Shown here: positions 1 through 7,491 of the stretch, in pieces
Position numbering within the stretch: the stretch's first letter is position 1
How the letters are laid out: each line of letters starts with the position of its first letter
DNA from: Pseudomonadota bacterium
GTDB lineage: Bacteria; Pseudomonadota; Alphaproteobacteria; Rhizobiales; Xanthobacteraceae
Assembly (NCBI GenBank): GCA_016195095.1
Contig: JACQAE010000223.1
Location: 1-35,926 of the forward strand
Length of the DNA: 35,926 nucleotides
Reading direction: 5' to 3'
Made by a program: the position numbers and the translations under genes
Notes under the pieces: model-generated
Told to the model about the DNA's origin: nothing
Database searches by the model: none
What the model saw: only the letters and a program-made list of their open reading frames with translations

Positions 1-301
1 AGGCGCGCACCTTGCCGCTAGCGTAATCGAGCGGGAAGGAAGAAATATCGAGCTGGCCGCCGACAAGCGCATTCCACTGCTCATTGGGCTTGAACAGCGA
101 CGCGCCGGGATAGACCTGGATTTCGAGCCCGACATTCGCCGCCTTGGCGTCGCGCGCGATGATTTGCACCATTTCGTCGCGCGGATCGCCCTTGCCGCCG
201 GGAAACTGGTGCGAGGCCTTGAGCGTCACCTGCGCGCCGGCCGCCCCCGACATGAGCGCCGCCAATGCGGCGCCGGACACCATATTCAACAACAGGCCCA
301 T
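1..301 (-). CDS. TRAP transporter DctP-type solute-binding protein (N-terminal part, cut by window edge)
   Basis: The first 100 residues of a periplasmic TRAP-type binding protein are visible; the rest lies beyond base 1. The ATG at 299-301 follows a strong ribosome binding site (GGGAGGAAAAC) on the minus strand. The product begins with a short hydrophobic signal segment ending near AAGAQ (residue 24). It continues with VTLKASHQFPGG and a QVYPGASLFK stretch, which resemble the mature N-terminus of DctP proteins (K/R-A-S-H-x-x-P...G and the Y/F-P-x-x-x-L region). DctP proteins deliver small organic acids to a DctQM permease; no DctQM genes are in view, but they could lie to the left. The family call is fairly firm and the substrate is unknown. 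Confidence 0.8.
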   Translation of the reverse strand, partial: MGLLLNMVSGAALAALMSGAAGAQVTLKASHQFPGGKGDPRDEMVQIIARDAKAANVGLEIQVYPGASLFKPNEQWNALVGGQLDISSFPLDYASGKVRA

Positions 302-498
302 GATGTTTTCCTCCCATTATCCGTTGACGATCGATGGTTCCCGGCAGCATGGAACGGCAGCCTGCCGAAAATGTCAAAGCGCGCGTCTCGGGCGTCGGCG
401 GGAATGGCATTGGCGCGGCAACTGCGGACAGCCAGGGAAATCGGGTGGAACCGTCACGCACGCACGCGCATGCTGGCCTGGAAAAATTGGAGAATCCG

Positions 499-1452
499 AT
501 GGCCGCGCTCGCCGGTCCGCTGCTTGTGCTTGTCTTCACGCTGTCGCAGTCGTTACGCGACGTGTATTTTGCCGGCGTCTTTCAGCGTGTCGATCACTTT
601 GTCGTCATCCTGCTGGCGTTCCTGCTCTCAACCGCCATGTTCGCGACCGTCGCGCTGATCCGCCGACGGGCCGGATTGCGCGCATTGCGCGGGCACGCTG
701 CGACAATCCTCGCGGTCAACGCCGCGACCGCGCTCGCCTGGTCGTGCTACTTCCTTGCGCTTACGCGCCTTGATCCCTCCGTCGTCAACACGATCCATAG
801 CGGCATGGGGCCGCTGACAATCGTCGCAATGGGGTATTTCGGCATCAGCCTGGCGCAAGCGCCGCAGGCGTGCCGCGTCGAGCGGACATTCTATGCCGCA
901 ATCGCGCTTTCCCTGGCGGCGCTGTGGTGGGTGGTGCTCAGCGGGCATGCCGGGCTGCGCGAAGCGCGCGGCGTGGATTTGCTGGCCGGCCTGGCGCTGG
1001 CCAGCATCAGCGGCGCCTCCATCACCGTGAGCTTGCTATTTTGCAAACGCCTTCAGGATCGTGGCGTCGGCGCGGATGCGGTGACGGCCGTGCGCTATAT
1101 CGCGTTGATCCTGTTCGCCGGCGCGGCGGTGACCTGGAATCGCAGCTTCGGCGACATCGCGACGCCAGCCCAGTTCGCGACCTTGTCGTTCGCCGTTATC
1201 GCTCTGATCGTGCTGCCGCTTTACTGGTTCCAGGTGGGGATCGGGCGCACATCGCCCCTCACCGCCAATATTATTCGCGCGCTGGGCCCGGTTTTCGTGT
1301 TCGCGCTGGAGCAATTCGACGCGCGCATGCGCTATTCGACGCCGGTGCTTGTCTGCATCCTGATCTATTCGGTGGCGGTCGTGGCAAGCAATATCGCGCG
1401 CGGATGGCGCGACGAGCCGCGCGCGCAGCATCGCGCATCGCCCGCACAATAG
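499..1452 (+). CDS. EamA/DMT-superfamily membrane transporter
   Basis: This is a 317-residue, almost wholly hydrophobic protein with about ten predicted membrane segments in two similar halves, the layout of drug/metabolite transporters (EamA, RhaT-like, usually 290-320 residues). The frame is open upstream to 334, but the ATG at 499 has a GGAGA ribosome binding site seven bases before it and opens directly into the first membrane helix (residues about 4-20). The upstream residues are polar and look untranslated. It is transcribed away from the DctP-like gene with a 197-base gap. Members usually export metabolites or amino acids; nothing here shows the substrate. Confidence 0.82.
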   Translation: MAALAGPLLVLVFTLSQSLRDVYFAGVFQRVDHFVVILLAFLLSTAMFATVALIRRRAGLRALRGHAATILAVNAATALAWSCYFLALTRLDPSVVNTIHSGMGPLTIVAMGYFGISLAQAPQACRVERTFYAAIALSLAALWWVVLSGHAGLREARGVDLLAGLALASISGASITVSLLFCKRLQDRGVGADAVTAVRYIALILFAGAAVTWNRSFGDIATPAQFATLSFAVIALIVLPLYWFQVGIGRTSPLTANIIRALGPVFVFALEQFDARMRYSTPVLVCILIYSVAVVASNIARGWRDEPRAQHRASPAQ

Positions 1453-1780
1453 TTGCGACGCGACCGCGCGGCGGCGGTCGGATCATGTCCATGCTGGATG
1501 GCGAACCGATTTGCGCGTAACCTTCGCGCGCAACGCGCGGCAACGCGCGCGCCGGATGCGAGGTGGGCGAGGTGGGCGAGGTGGGCGAGACGGGCGATCC
1601 GATCACGGTTATTTGCATAAGCGGCATCAAGCGCGCCGCGCTTGACGTCCTGTCCGCGTGCCCGCGCAACGCCGAGCCGGGCCCGCCATCACCTGGGAGG
1701 TCGACCAGAGCGATCCTCGACCAGCCGCGCCAACGCGGCCTCGCGCCCGCCTGATACCGCATGGCGGACCCTATCCCACA
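1453..1780. other. Gene-poor spacer with a 9-base tandem repeat
   Basis: About 330 bases separate the DMT transporter from the MFS permease. The stretch is very GC-rich (runs of CGCG near 1526-1558) and holds a short tandem repeat at 1562-1597. I see no convincing gene. A frame open from 1658 into the MFS gene lacks a ribosome binding site and encodes a proline/arginine-rich leader unlike a membrane protein. Confidence 0.6.
1562..1597. repeat. Tandem repeat of GGTGGGCGA
   Basis: There are three exact copies of the 9-base unit GGTGGGCGA (1562-1588), followed by one imperfect copy, GACGGGCGA (1589-1597). It lies in the spacer before the MFS permease and looks like slippage-generated simple sequence. 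Confidence 0.85.
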
Positions 1781-2980
1781 ATGACCCCACCCCTGCTTCC
1801 TTCGGCCAGCGCGCCGCCAGAGGCGCATTTTCTGACCAACCTCGCGCTGCTATGGCTCGCAGGCGTCGGGTTGCGCATCACCATCCTTGCCGTGCCGCCG
1901 GTCATTCCGCTGATTAATGCCGACATCGCAATGACGGAGACGCAGGTCGGCATCCTCTCCGGGCTGCCGCCGGTGCTGTTCGCATGCGCGGCGATCCCCG
2001 GCTCGCTGCTCATCGCACGCTTCGGGGCGGTGCGCACCCTGGTCACTGGCCTTGTTGCAACGGCGCTCGGCTCGGCGCTGCGTGGCATTGCGCCCGACCT
2101 GCTCTTACTCTACGCCGCGACCATCGTCACCGGTTTCGGGGTTGCCATCATGCAGCCGTCGCTGCCTCCGCTGGTGCACGCCTGGACACCCGGCCGCATA
2201 GGCCTCGGCAGCGCCGTGTTCACCAACGGACTGCTGGTCGGCGAGATCATTCCGGTTGCGTTCACCTTGCCGATTCTGTTGCCGCTGCTCGGCGGCAGCT
2301 GGCGGCTCGGGTTCATCGCCTGGGCGGTGCCGATCGTTGCCATCGCGCTCATTATCGTTGCGCTCGCGCCGCGCTCGGTGGCGCCGGCGAGCACGCGTCG
2401 GCGCTGGTGGCCGGATTGGAGGGATCCCCTGGTCTGGCGTCTCGGGCTGATGTTCGGCAGCGTCAACGCCATGTACTTCTCGGCCAACGCGTTCATCCCC
2501 GATTATTTCATTCACACTGGCAAGCGCGAGGCCATCAGCGCGGCGTTGACGGCGCTCAATGTCGGACAACTCCCGGCCTCGCTGCTGCTGCTGCCATACG
2601 CCGACCGGCTGCTGCGCCGGGGGTGGCCCTATATTGTGTGCGGCGTCGTCAGCTTCGGTGCGACGATTGGCATCGCGTTCGGTAATGCGACATTTGCCAT
2701 CGCAGCGGCCGCGCTCCTTGGCTTTGCCGCCGCCAGCGTGCTTGTGCTCATTTTTGCGTTGCCGCCGCTATTGAGCGCACCCGACGACGTGCACCGCGTC
2801 ACCGCGGCGATGATGACCATCAGCTATTCCTGTGCCGTCATCGTGCCGATTATCAGCGGCCTTGCATGGGACACGACCGGCGTGGCGGCGAGTGCCTTCG
2901 CGCCGATCGCGCTCATCGCGTTCTTGCTGATCGCGCTCGGTCCGACCATTGGCGAGCGGCGGACGGACAGGGCGGTGTGA
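1781..2980 (+). CDS. MFS transporter, CynX/NimT-like
   Basis: This is a 399-residue protein with about twelve hydrophobic segments, the usual size of a major facilitator permease. The chosen ATG at 1781 precedes MTPPLLPSASAPPEAHF and the first helix; no strong ribosome binding site is visible, so the start is less certain. The first helix is followed by VPPVIPLINADIAMTETQVG and GSLLIARFGAVRTLV. This is the pattern of the CynX/NimT (cyanate/2-nitroimidazole) branch, where P-x-I-P-L-I follows helix 1 and a conserved R-x-G lies after helix 2. The substrate is unknown; in this transport-rich setting an organic acid is plausible. The gene converges on the Bug-type binding protein across a hairpin at 3049-3105. 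Confidence 0.82.
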   Translation: MTPPLLPSASAPPEAHFLTNLALLWLAGVGLRITILAVPPVIPLINADIAMTETQVGILSGLPPVLFACAAIPGSLLIARFGAVRTLVTGLVATALGSALRGIAPDLLLLYAATIVTGFGVAIMQPSLPPLVHAWTPGRIGLGSAVFTNGLLVGEIIPVAFTLPILLPLLGGSWRLGFIAWAVPIVAIALIIVALAPRSVAPASTRRRWWPDWRDPLVWRLGLMFGSVNAMYFSANAFIPDYFIHTGKREAISAALTALNVGQLPASLLLLPYADRLLRRGWPYIVCGVVSFGATIGIAFGNATFAIAAAALLGFAAASVLVLIFALPPLLSAPDDVHRVTAAMMTISYSCAVIVPIISGLAWDTTGVAASAFAPIALIAFLLIALGPTIGERRTDRAV

Positions 2981-3037
2981 CGCGTGGCCGCGTATAGCAT
3001 TTTCGCCAGCGCAGCGGGGTCCAGGTCGCACCACCGC

Positions 3038-3106
3038 TTCAAAACGTCAGTGGACTGACTCCCCTCGACATTTGGAAATCAAATGTCGAGGGGAGTCAGC
3101 CCACTA
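3038..3106. repeat. Long inverted repeat (25-base arms, 7-base loop), family 1 copy a; possible bidirectional terminator
   Basis: The left arm 3049-3073 and right arm 3081-3105 pair over 25 positions with one A-C mismatch (3054/3100), around the loop GGAAATC. The arms contain CTCCCCTCGACATTT and its complement. The element sits between two convergent genes, so the transcript could terminate in both directions. Its right end, CTAG, supplies the TAG stop codon of the minus-strand Bug gene (3104-3106). A diverged relative with the same upstream TTCAAAACG (3038-3046 here) is at 31627-31690. Confidence 0.9.
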
Positions 3107-4090
3107 GTTCGGCGCCAGGCCGGCGCTGCGCGCGGCGGCACGCCAACGCGCGATTTCGCACGCCACGAAGACAGCGAACTCATCTGGAGAACCTCCGGCC
3201 GGAGTCATGCCCTGGCCGTCAAGCTGCGCTGCGATCATGGGATCGCGGATGACGCGGTTGACCTCCATGTTGATGCGCGCAACGATCGGCCTCGGCGTCG
3301 CCGCCGGCGCGAACAGGCCGATCCAGGCCACGCCCTCGAAGCCGGCGAAGCCATGCTCCGCGATCGCCGGCAGCTCGGGAAAATGCCGATCGCGCGTCCC
3401 GCTCGTGACCGCGAGCGCGCGCAGGCGGCCAGCGTTGATCTGCGCAAGCGAGGCAATCGGCGACATCACGGTGACCTGCGTCTCGCCGGCCACCGTGGCG
3501 AGCACCGCCGGCGCGCCGCCCTTGTAGGGAATATGCTGCATTGTCACGCCGGCAAGGCTACTCAACCATGCAACCAAAAGATGCGCCTGGCTCGCGGCGC
3601 CGGGCGTCGCATAATTGAATTTTCCCCGATTGGCTTTCGCCAGCGCGAGAAATTCCGCGAATGTCTTTGCCGCGACATCGGCGTTAACGATGAACAGAAG
3701 CGGGCTGCGGCCGATCATGACGATCGGCGCAAAATCGCGCTCGGTGTCGTAGGGCAATTTTGCGCTGACCGCCGGGTTAACCGTATGCGTGGTGAAAGCC
3801 ATGAGCAGCGTATGCCCGTCCGGCGCCGCTTTGGCGACGGCGTCGGTGCCGACGGTTCCGCTCGCCGCCGGCCGGTTTTCGACGATCACCGGCTGGCCCA
3901 GTGCCTTCTCGAGTCGCGGCTGGATAAGCCGCGCGACAATATCGTTCGCCCCACCAGCCGCGAAAGGCACGACAATGCGCACGGGCCGCTCGGGGAAGCC
4001 CTGCGCACCCGCGGTGGTGCCGGCGCCTGGGCTGGCACCTGTGACGAGAGCGAGGGATAGAGTTGCTAAAGCTGCAAGGCGGCGGCGCAT
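3104..4090 (-). CDS. Bug/TctC-family tripartite tricarboxylate transporter substrate-binding protein
   Basis: This is a 328-residue secreted protein of the usual Bug size (about 325). A signal peptide (MRRRLAALATLSLALVTG, cleaved near AGAQ at about residue 30) is followed by the family hallmark FPERPVRIVVPFAAGGAND. Further family blocks are ENRPAASGTVGTDAVAKAAPDG, HIPYKGGAPA and PELPAIAEHG. The ATG at 4088-4090 was chosen because AAGGA lies eight bases before it; ATG 4106-4108 and TTG 4118-4120 are in-frame alternatives. Bug proteins bind carboxylates in the periplasm and pass them to TctAB. No tctA/tctB lies nearby, so this is an orphan receptor, as is common for the family. Its stop codon lies inside the adjacent hairpin repeat. 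Confidence 0.93.
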   Translation of the reverse strand: MRRRLAALATLSLALVTGASPGAGTTAGAQGFPERPVRIVVPFAAGGANDIVARLIQPRLEKALGQPVIVENRPAASGTVGTDAVAKAAPDGHTLLMAFTTHTVNPAVSAKLPYDTERDFAPIVMIGRSPLLFIVNADVAAKTFAEFLALAKANRGKFNYATPGAASQAHLLVAWLSSLAGVTMQHIPYKGGAPAVLATVAGETQVTVMSPIASLAQINAGRLRALAVTSGTRDRHFPELPAIAEHGFAGFEGVAWIGLFAPAATPRPIVARINMEVNRVIRDPMIAAQLDGQGMTPAGGSPDEFAVFVACEIARWRAAARSAGLAPN

Positions 4091-4538
4091 GCGGCGTTTC
4101 CTTGGCATGACGCGCGGCAAAAGCCGCTTGGAGATTGCTTAGAGCATTATCCGGCGAAGTTGAAAGCGGTTTGCCGCGAAAAATGCGACAATGCGAAAGA
4201 ATATCGAGCGCTTTCCGATTCAATTGGAACGCTGAACGCTCTCGTCGGCGCGCGCTTGCAGCGGGGCAACGGGCGCAAACGACCGTAGAACGCTTCCGGG
4301 GGCCAAAAAAGGCCGACACGCCGGTTTTCGCGCAGTCGTTATCGTGTAATCTCGCGATCTCCGCGGCGCGCTGGATTCCTGCGCCCGATCTGCGCAATAT
4401 CTATTCGCTTCGCCCAGGAATTCCATCGAAATCATCCGTGATTTTGGCGAAAAACGCTGCAACTCTTGGCCGTCACCATCTAAACTGCCGCCACAATGCC
4501 CGCAACGGGCGCCGCACACCGCATGGAACGCCGCTGTC
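4091..4538. other. Intergenic region with divergent promoters and palindromic repeat A
   Basis: This gap of about 450 bases separates the minus-strand Bug gene from the plus-strand ThDP enzyme gene. Bases 4140-4242 are a Rhizobiales-style intergenic repeat. The remaining 300 bases should hold the promoter of the ThDP-OsmC-cyclase operon, but I could not identify a clear -35/-10 pair. No gene is supported. Confidence 0.6.
4140..4242. repeat. Palindromic intergenic repeat, family 2 copy A
   Basis: It starts TAGAGCATTATCCGGCGAAG and ends in an imperfect hairpin around TTCCGATTCAATTGGAA, closing with AACGCTCT. The same order of blocks (AGAGCATT.TCCG.CGA.GT, GCGG/GGGTT.GCCG, GAAAATGC, GAGCGCTTT.CGATTCAATT) recurs at 31691-31794, and a more decayed version is at 25440-25500. 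It resembles short non-coding palindromic elements that are abundant in Bradyrhizobium-type genomes. Confidence 0.85.
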
Positions 4539-6251
4539 ATGGACGATCGCACGAGCGTGGACATGTCTTCGGAAGCCCTGCTCGCGCGCCTTGCCGTGCG
4601 CGGCATCGACTATGTCTTCGCCAATGCGGGCACTGATTTCGCCCCGATCATCGAGGCGATCTCGCGCAATTCGGGAACGGCGCGGCGGTTGCCCCGCGTC
4701 GTCACGGTCCCACATGAAAACGTCGCCATGGGAATGGCGCACGGCTATTACCGCATCGCCGGAAAGCCCGCCGTGGTGATGGTGCACGTCACCGTTGGCA
4801 CGGCCAACACGATCTGCGGGCTCATGAACATGAACCGCGACGACGTGCCGGTGCTGCTCGCCGCCGGACGCACGCCGATCACGGAAACCGGCCACATCGC
4901 CTCGCGCAACCGCTCAATTCACTGGGGCCAGGAAGCCTTCGATCAGGGCGGGTTGGTGCGCGAATTCGTCAAGTGGGACTACGAGCTGCGCGCCGGCCAG
5001 CCGGTTGAATCCATCATCGACCGCGCCCTCGACATCGCCATGAGCGCGCCACGCGGGCCCGTCTATCTGACGCTGCCGCGCGAGGTTTTGACCGATCCGG
5101 CGATACCGCCGAGGCGCAACACGCCACGCCCGCTTGGGGTCGTCGCGGCGGCGCCATCCGCCGACGCCATCGCCGAAGTCGCGGCGCTGATCGCCAACGC
5201 CCAGTTCCCGCTGATCGTCACCTCGACCGTCGGTCGCACAGCGGCGGCCTTTGGCGCACTCGCGACGCTCGCCGAGGAATTCGCGCTGCCGGTGCTCCAG
5301 AGCGAGGCGCGCGACATTAACCTGCCGTCAAGCCATGCAATGAATCTTGGCTTCCTGCCCGGCACGCATCTCGCCGACGCCGATGTCGTCGTGGTCATCG
5401 ACAGCGCGGTGCCGTGGATTCCGAAGACCCAGAAGCTGCGGCACGACGCCAAGATCGTGCATATCGGCGCCGACCCGCTGATATCGCGCTATCCATTCCG
5501 CGCCTTCGAGGCCGATCTCTTGATCGCGGGCGATTCCGCGGCTGCGCTTGCCATGCTCCAAGAGTGCCTGGCGATCGCTATGAAAGGCAAGCAGGCGGCG
5601 ATTGCGGCGCGCCGCAAGGCTGTTGCAGCCGTGCGCGCGGAGATGCGCGCGCGGCGTGAGAAACTATTGGCAACGGTGCGGGACCAGTCGCCGGTGCACC
5701 CTGCCTGGCTCGCGCATTGCCTCAATCAGTTTAAGGCGCGCGATGCCATCATCGTCAACGAGCTTGGCGTGCCGCCGGGAATTCTCGAACTCGACGCACC
5801 ACTTTCCTATATCGGCAGTTCGACCGCCGGCGGGCTTGGTTTCGCGCTTGGCGCGGCACTCGGCGCCAAGCTTGCCGCGCCCGCTCGCGAGGTGATCGCC
5901 GCCGTCGGCGACGGGTCCTATATGTTCGGCAATCCGCTGCCGTTCCATTATGTCGCGCGCGCGGAGAAGCTTGCGACGCTCACCATCGTTGCCAATAACC
6001 ACGCCTGGCACGCGGTGCGCCAATCAACGCTCGATGTTTTTCCCGACGGCAAGGCGGCCAAGGCCAATGTGATGCCGCTCGTTGAGCTCAACCCGGCCCC
6101 CGACTATGAAAAAGTCATCGAGACCTGCGGCGGCCATGGCGAACGGGTGGACAATCCGGCCGCGCTCCTCGGCGCGCTTGAGCGGGTGTTCGCTTGCATC
6201 CGCGCCGGCACGCCCGCGCTCCTCAACGTCATGACCCAGAACCGGATGTAG
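4539..6251 (+). CDS. ThDP-dependent enzyme (acetolactate synthase / benzoylformate decarboxylase superfamily)
   Basis: This is a 570-residue protein with the three-domain plan of the pyruvate-oxidase-like ThDP family. The pyrimidine-binding domain carries the activating glutamate at E60 (VVTVPHENVAMG). A central domain spans about 195-330. The PP domain carries the ThDP signature GDG (457-459) followed 27 bases of protein later by NN (486-487). At the block that in acetolactate synthases reads S-G-P-G-x-x-N, this protein has MVHVTVGTANT. The histidine H83 aligns by eye with the active-site His70 region of benzoylformate decarboxylase (NLHSAAGTGN), which hints at a 2-oxo-acid decarboxylase. 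The substrate is not shown. It heads an operon with the tandem OsmC protein (40-base gap) and an adenylate cyclase. The start at 4539 lacks a good ribosome binding site; ATG 4563 is an alternative. Confidence 0.85.
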   Translation: MDDRTSVDMSSEALLARLAVRGIDYVFANAGTDFAPIIEAISRNSGTARRLPRVVTVPHENVAMGMAHGYYRIAGKPAVVMVHVTVGTANTICGLMNMNRDDVPVLLAAGRTPITETGHIASRNRSIHWGQEAFDQGGLVREFVKWDYELRAGQPVESIIDRALDIAMSAPRGPVYLTLPREVLTDPAIPPRRNTPRPLGVVAAAPSADAIAEVAALIANAQFPLIVTSTVGRTAAAFGALATLAEEFALPVLQSEARDINLPSSHAMNLGFLPGTHLADADVVVVIDSAVPWIPKTQKLRHDAKIVHIGADPLISRYPFRAFEADLLIAGDSAAALAMLQECLAIAMKGKQAAIAARRKAVAAVRAEMRARREKLLATVRDQSPVHPAWLAHCLNQFKARDAIIVNELGVPPGILELDAPLSYIGSSTAGGLGFALGAALGAKLAAPAREVIAAVGDGSYMFGNPLPFHYVARAEKLATLTIVANNHAWHAVRQSTLDVFPDGKAAKANVMPLVELNPAPDYEKVIETCGGHGERVDNPAALLGALERVFACIRAGTPALLNVMTQNRM

Positions 6252-6291
6252 CCGCTGCCGCGGCCTACGCCACAGAATGAAGGACGACGCA

Positions 6292-7491
6292 ATGAACAAC
6301 GCACTCAAGGAATCCGGCAAGCCGCTGTTCTTCAAGGTAGCCGATCCCGCTGGCATCGGTTTTTCCCCGCCCGCGAGCCGCAGGGGCCATTCGGTGCGCC
6401 TTGCGGTTCGCGCGCTTGGCGGCATGCAGAAGGAGGCGCTGGTCGCTTCGAGCGTCGCGGGCGCGGCGTGGCGGCTTGCCAGCGACGAGGGCGCCTACCT
6501 CGCCGGCCTCGACGAAGCTCCCTGCCCGCTGGCATTCCTCACCACCGGCATGGTGGCGTCCTACATGAACGAAATCCGCGCCTTGGCGAAGCAGCGCGCA
6601 ATCGCGCTACGCCACATCCGCCTCGTGCAGGACAATTACTACACCATGAAGGGATCGGCCCTGAAGGGCACGATGATCGGCGGCGCCAAGGACGTGGAAC
6701 TCGAGGCGCAGATCGATTCCGATGCCGACGCAGATACGCTGCGTGCGCTCGTCTGCGACGCCGTGAGCGCCTCTCCGCTCAACGGCCTCATGCGCGGCGT
6801 CAAGTCGAGCCTGTTCACGCTCACGCATAACGGCCGCGCGCTGGCGCCCGCGCGCGTCGCGCCGCTCGCCGGCAGCGCGCTGCCCGATCCCGGCGACCGT
6901 TTCGATCCGGCCAAGCCTGCGTCGGGCGATTGGTCGTCCATCGTGACCCGGCATGGCATGTCGCCGCAGCTCGAACACTCGACAACGTCGGCCGGCGACA
7001 GCCTGAAGGACGAGCAGGACCGCCTGCTGCACCTGCGCGGCATCGGCACGCTGCGCCGCGACGGCATCACCCATGTCGAAGAGCATCAGTACAATCCGCG
7101 CGGCTCGATCTTCCACTTTCTCTCGGAGGAAGGCGCGGCCGGCGGCGGCCAGGGCCGCGCGCCCGATGCAGCCAGCTATATTTCCGCCGGCATCGGCTTT
7201 TGCTTCATGACCCAGTTCGGCCGCTTCGCCAAGATCGCCAAGAAGGAGCTGCGCGAATACCGCATCCTGCAAGACACGCATTTCTCACTTGGCGGTGCCT
7301 CTGGCGGTACTGCCAGGTCGGGCGAAGCCGACGCCGTCGAGACGCATGTCTATCTCGACACCGGCGAGGATGACGTTTTCGCGCGCGACATTCTCGATAT
7401 GGCGGAACAAACCTGCTTCCTGCATGCGTTCTGCCGCACCGACCTCAAGGCGCGGGTGCGCATCTCGCGACAGACCGCCGCCGCTGCATGA
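6292..7491 (+). CDS. Protein with two OsmC-like domains in tandem
   Basis: This is a 399-residue soluble protein, more than twice a normal OsmC (about 140-180). An N-terminal OsmC-like unit spans about residues 35-185, with C78 in a PCPLAFLTTGMVASYM helix and an SPLNGLM helix at 161-167. A second unit spans about 250-392, with C304 (GFCFMTQFGRFAKIAK) and C375 (AEQTCFLHAFCR). OsmC/Ohr enzymes use a cysteine pair on two helices to reduce hydroperoxides. Here the second unit keeps both cysteines, while the first has A160-S161 where the second would be, so it may be structural or ligand-binding. The ATG at 6292 is preceded by AAGGA at a good distance; ATG 6277 is possible. Its stop overlaps the cyclase start (ATGA at 7488-7491), implying translational coupling. 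The domain call rests on motif reading and is moderately sure. Confidence 0.75.
   Translation: MNNALKESGKPLFFKVADPAGIGFSPPASRRGHSVRLAVRALGGMQKEALVASSVAGAAWRLASDEGAYLAGLDEAPCPLAFLTTGMVASYMNEIRALAKQRAIALRHIRLVQDNYYTMKGSALKGTMIGGAKDVELEAQIDSDADADTLRALVCDAVSASPLNGLMRGVKSSLFTLTHNGRALAPARVAPLAGSALPDPGDRFDPAKPASGDWSSIVTRHGMSPQLEHSTTSAGDSLKDEQDRLLHLRGIGTLRRDGITHVEEHQYNPRGSIFHFLSEEGAAGGGQGRAPDAASYISAGIGFCFMTQFGRFAKIAKKELREYRILQDTHFSLGGASGGTARSGEADAVETHVYLDTGEDDVFARDILDMAEQTCFLHAFCRTDLKARVRISRQTAAAA

Noticed and set aside
3038-3106. Inverted repeat as a CRISPR repeat or transposon end
   Set aside because: There is no spaced array, no cas gene and no transposase; it is a single hairpin with one dispersed relative.
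4539-6251. Annotation as acetolactate synthase large subunit
   Set aside because: The S-G-P-G motif is absent and no small regulatory subunit or ilv gene is nearby; only the superfamily level is safe.
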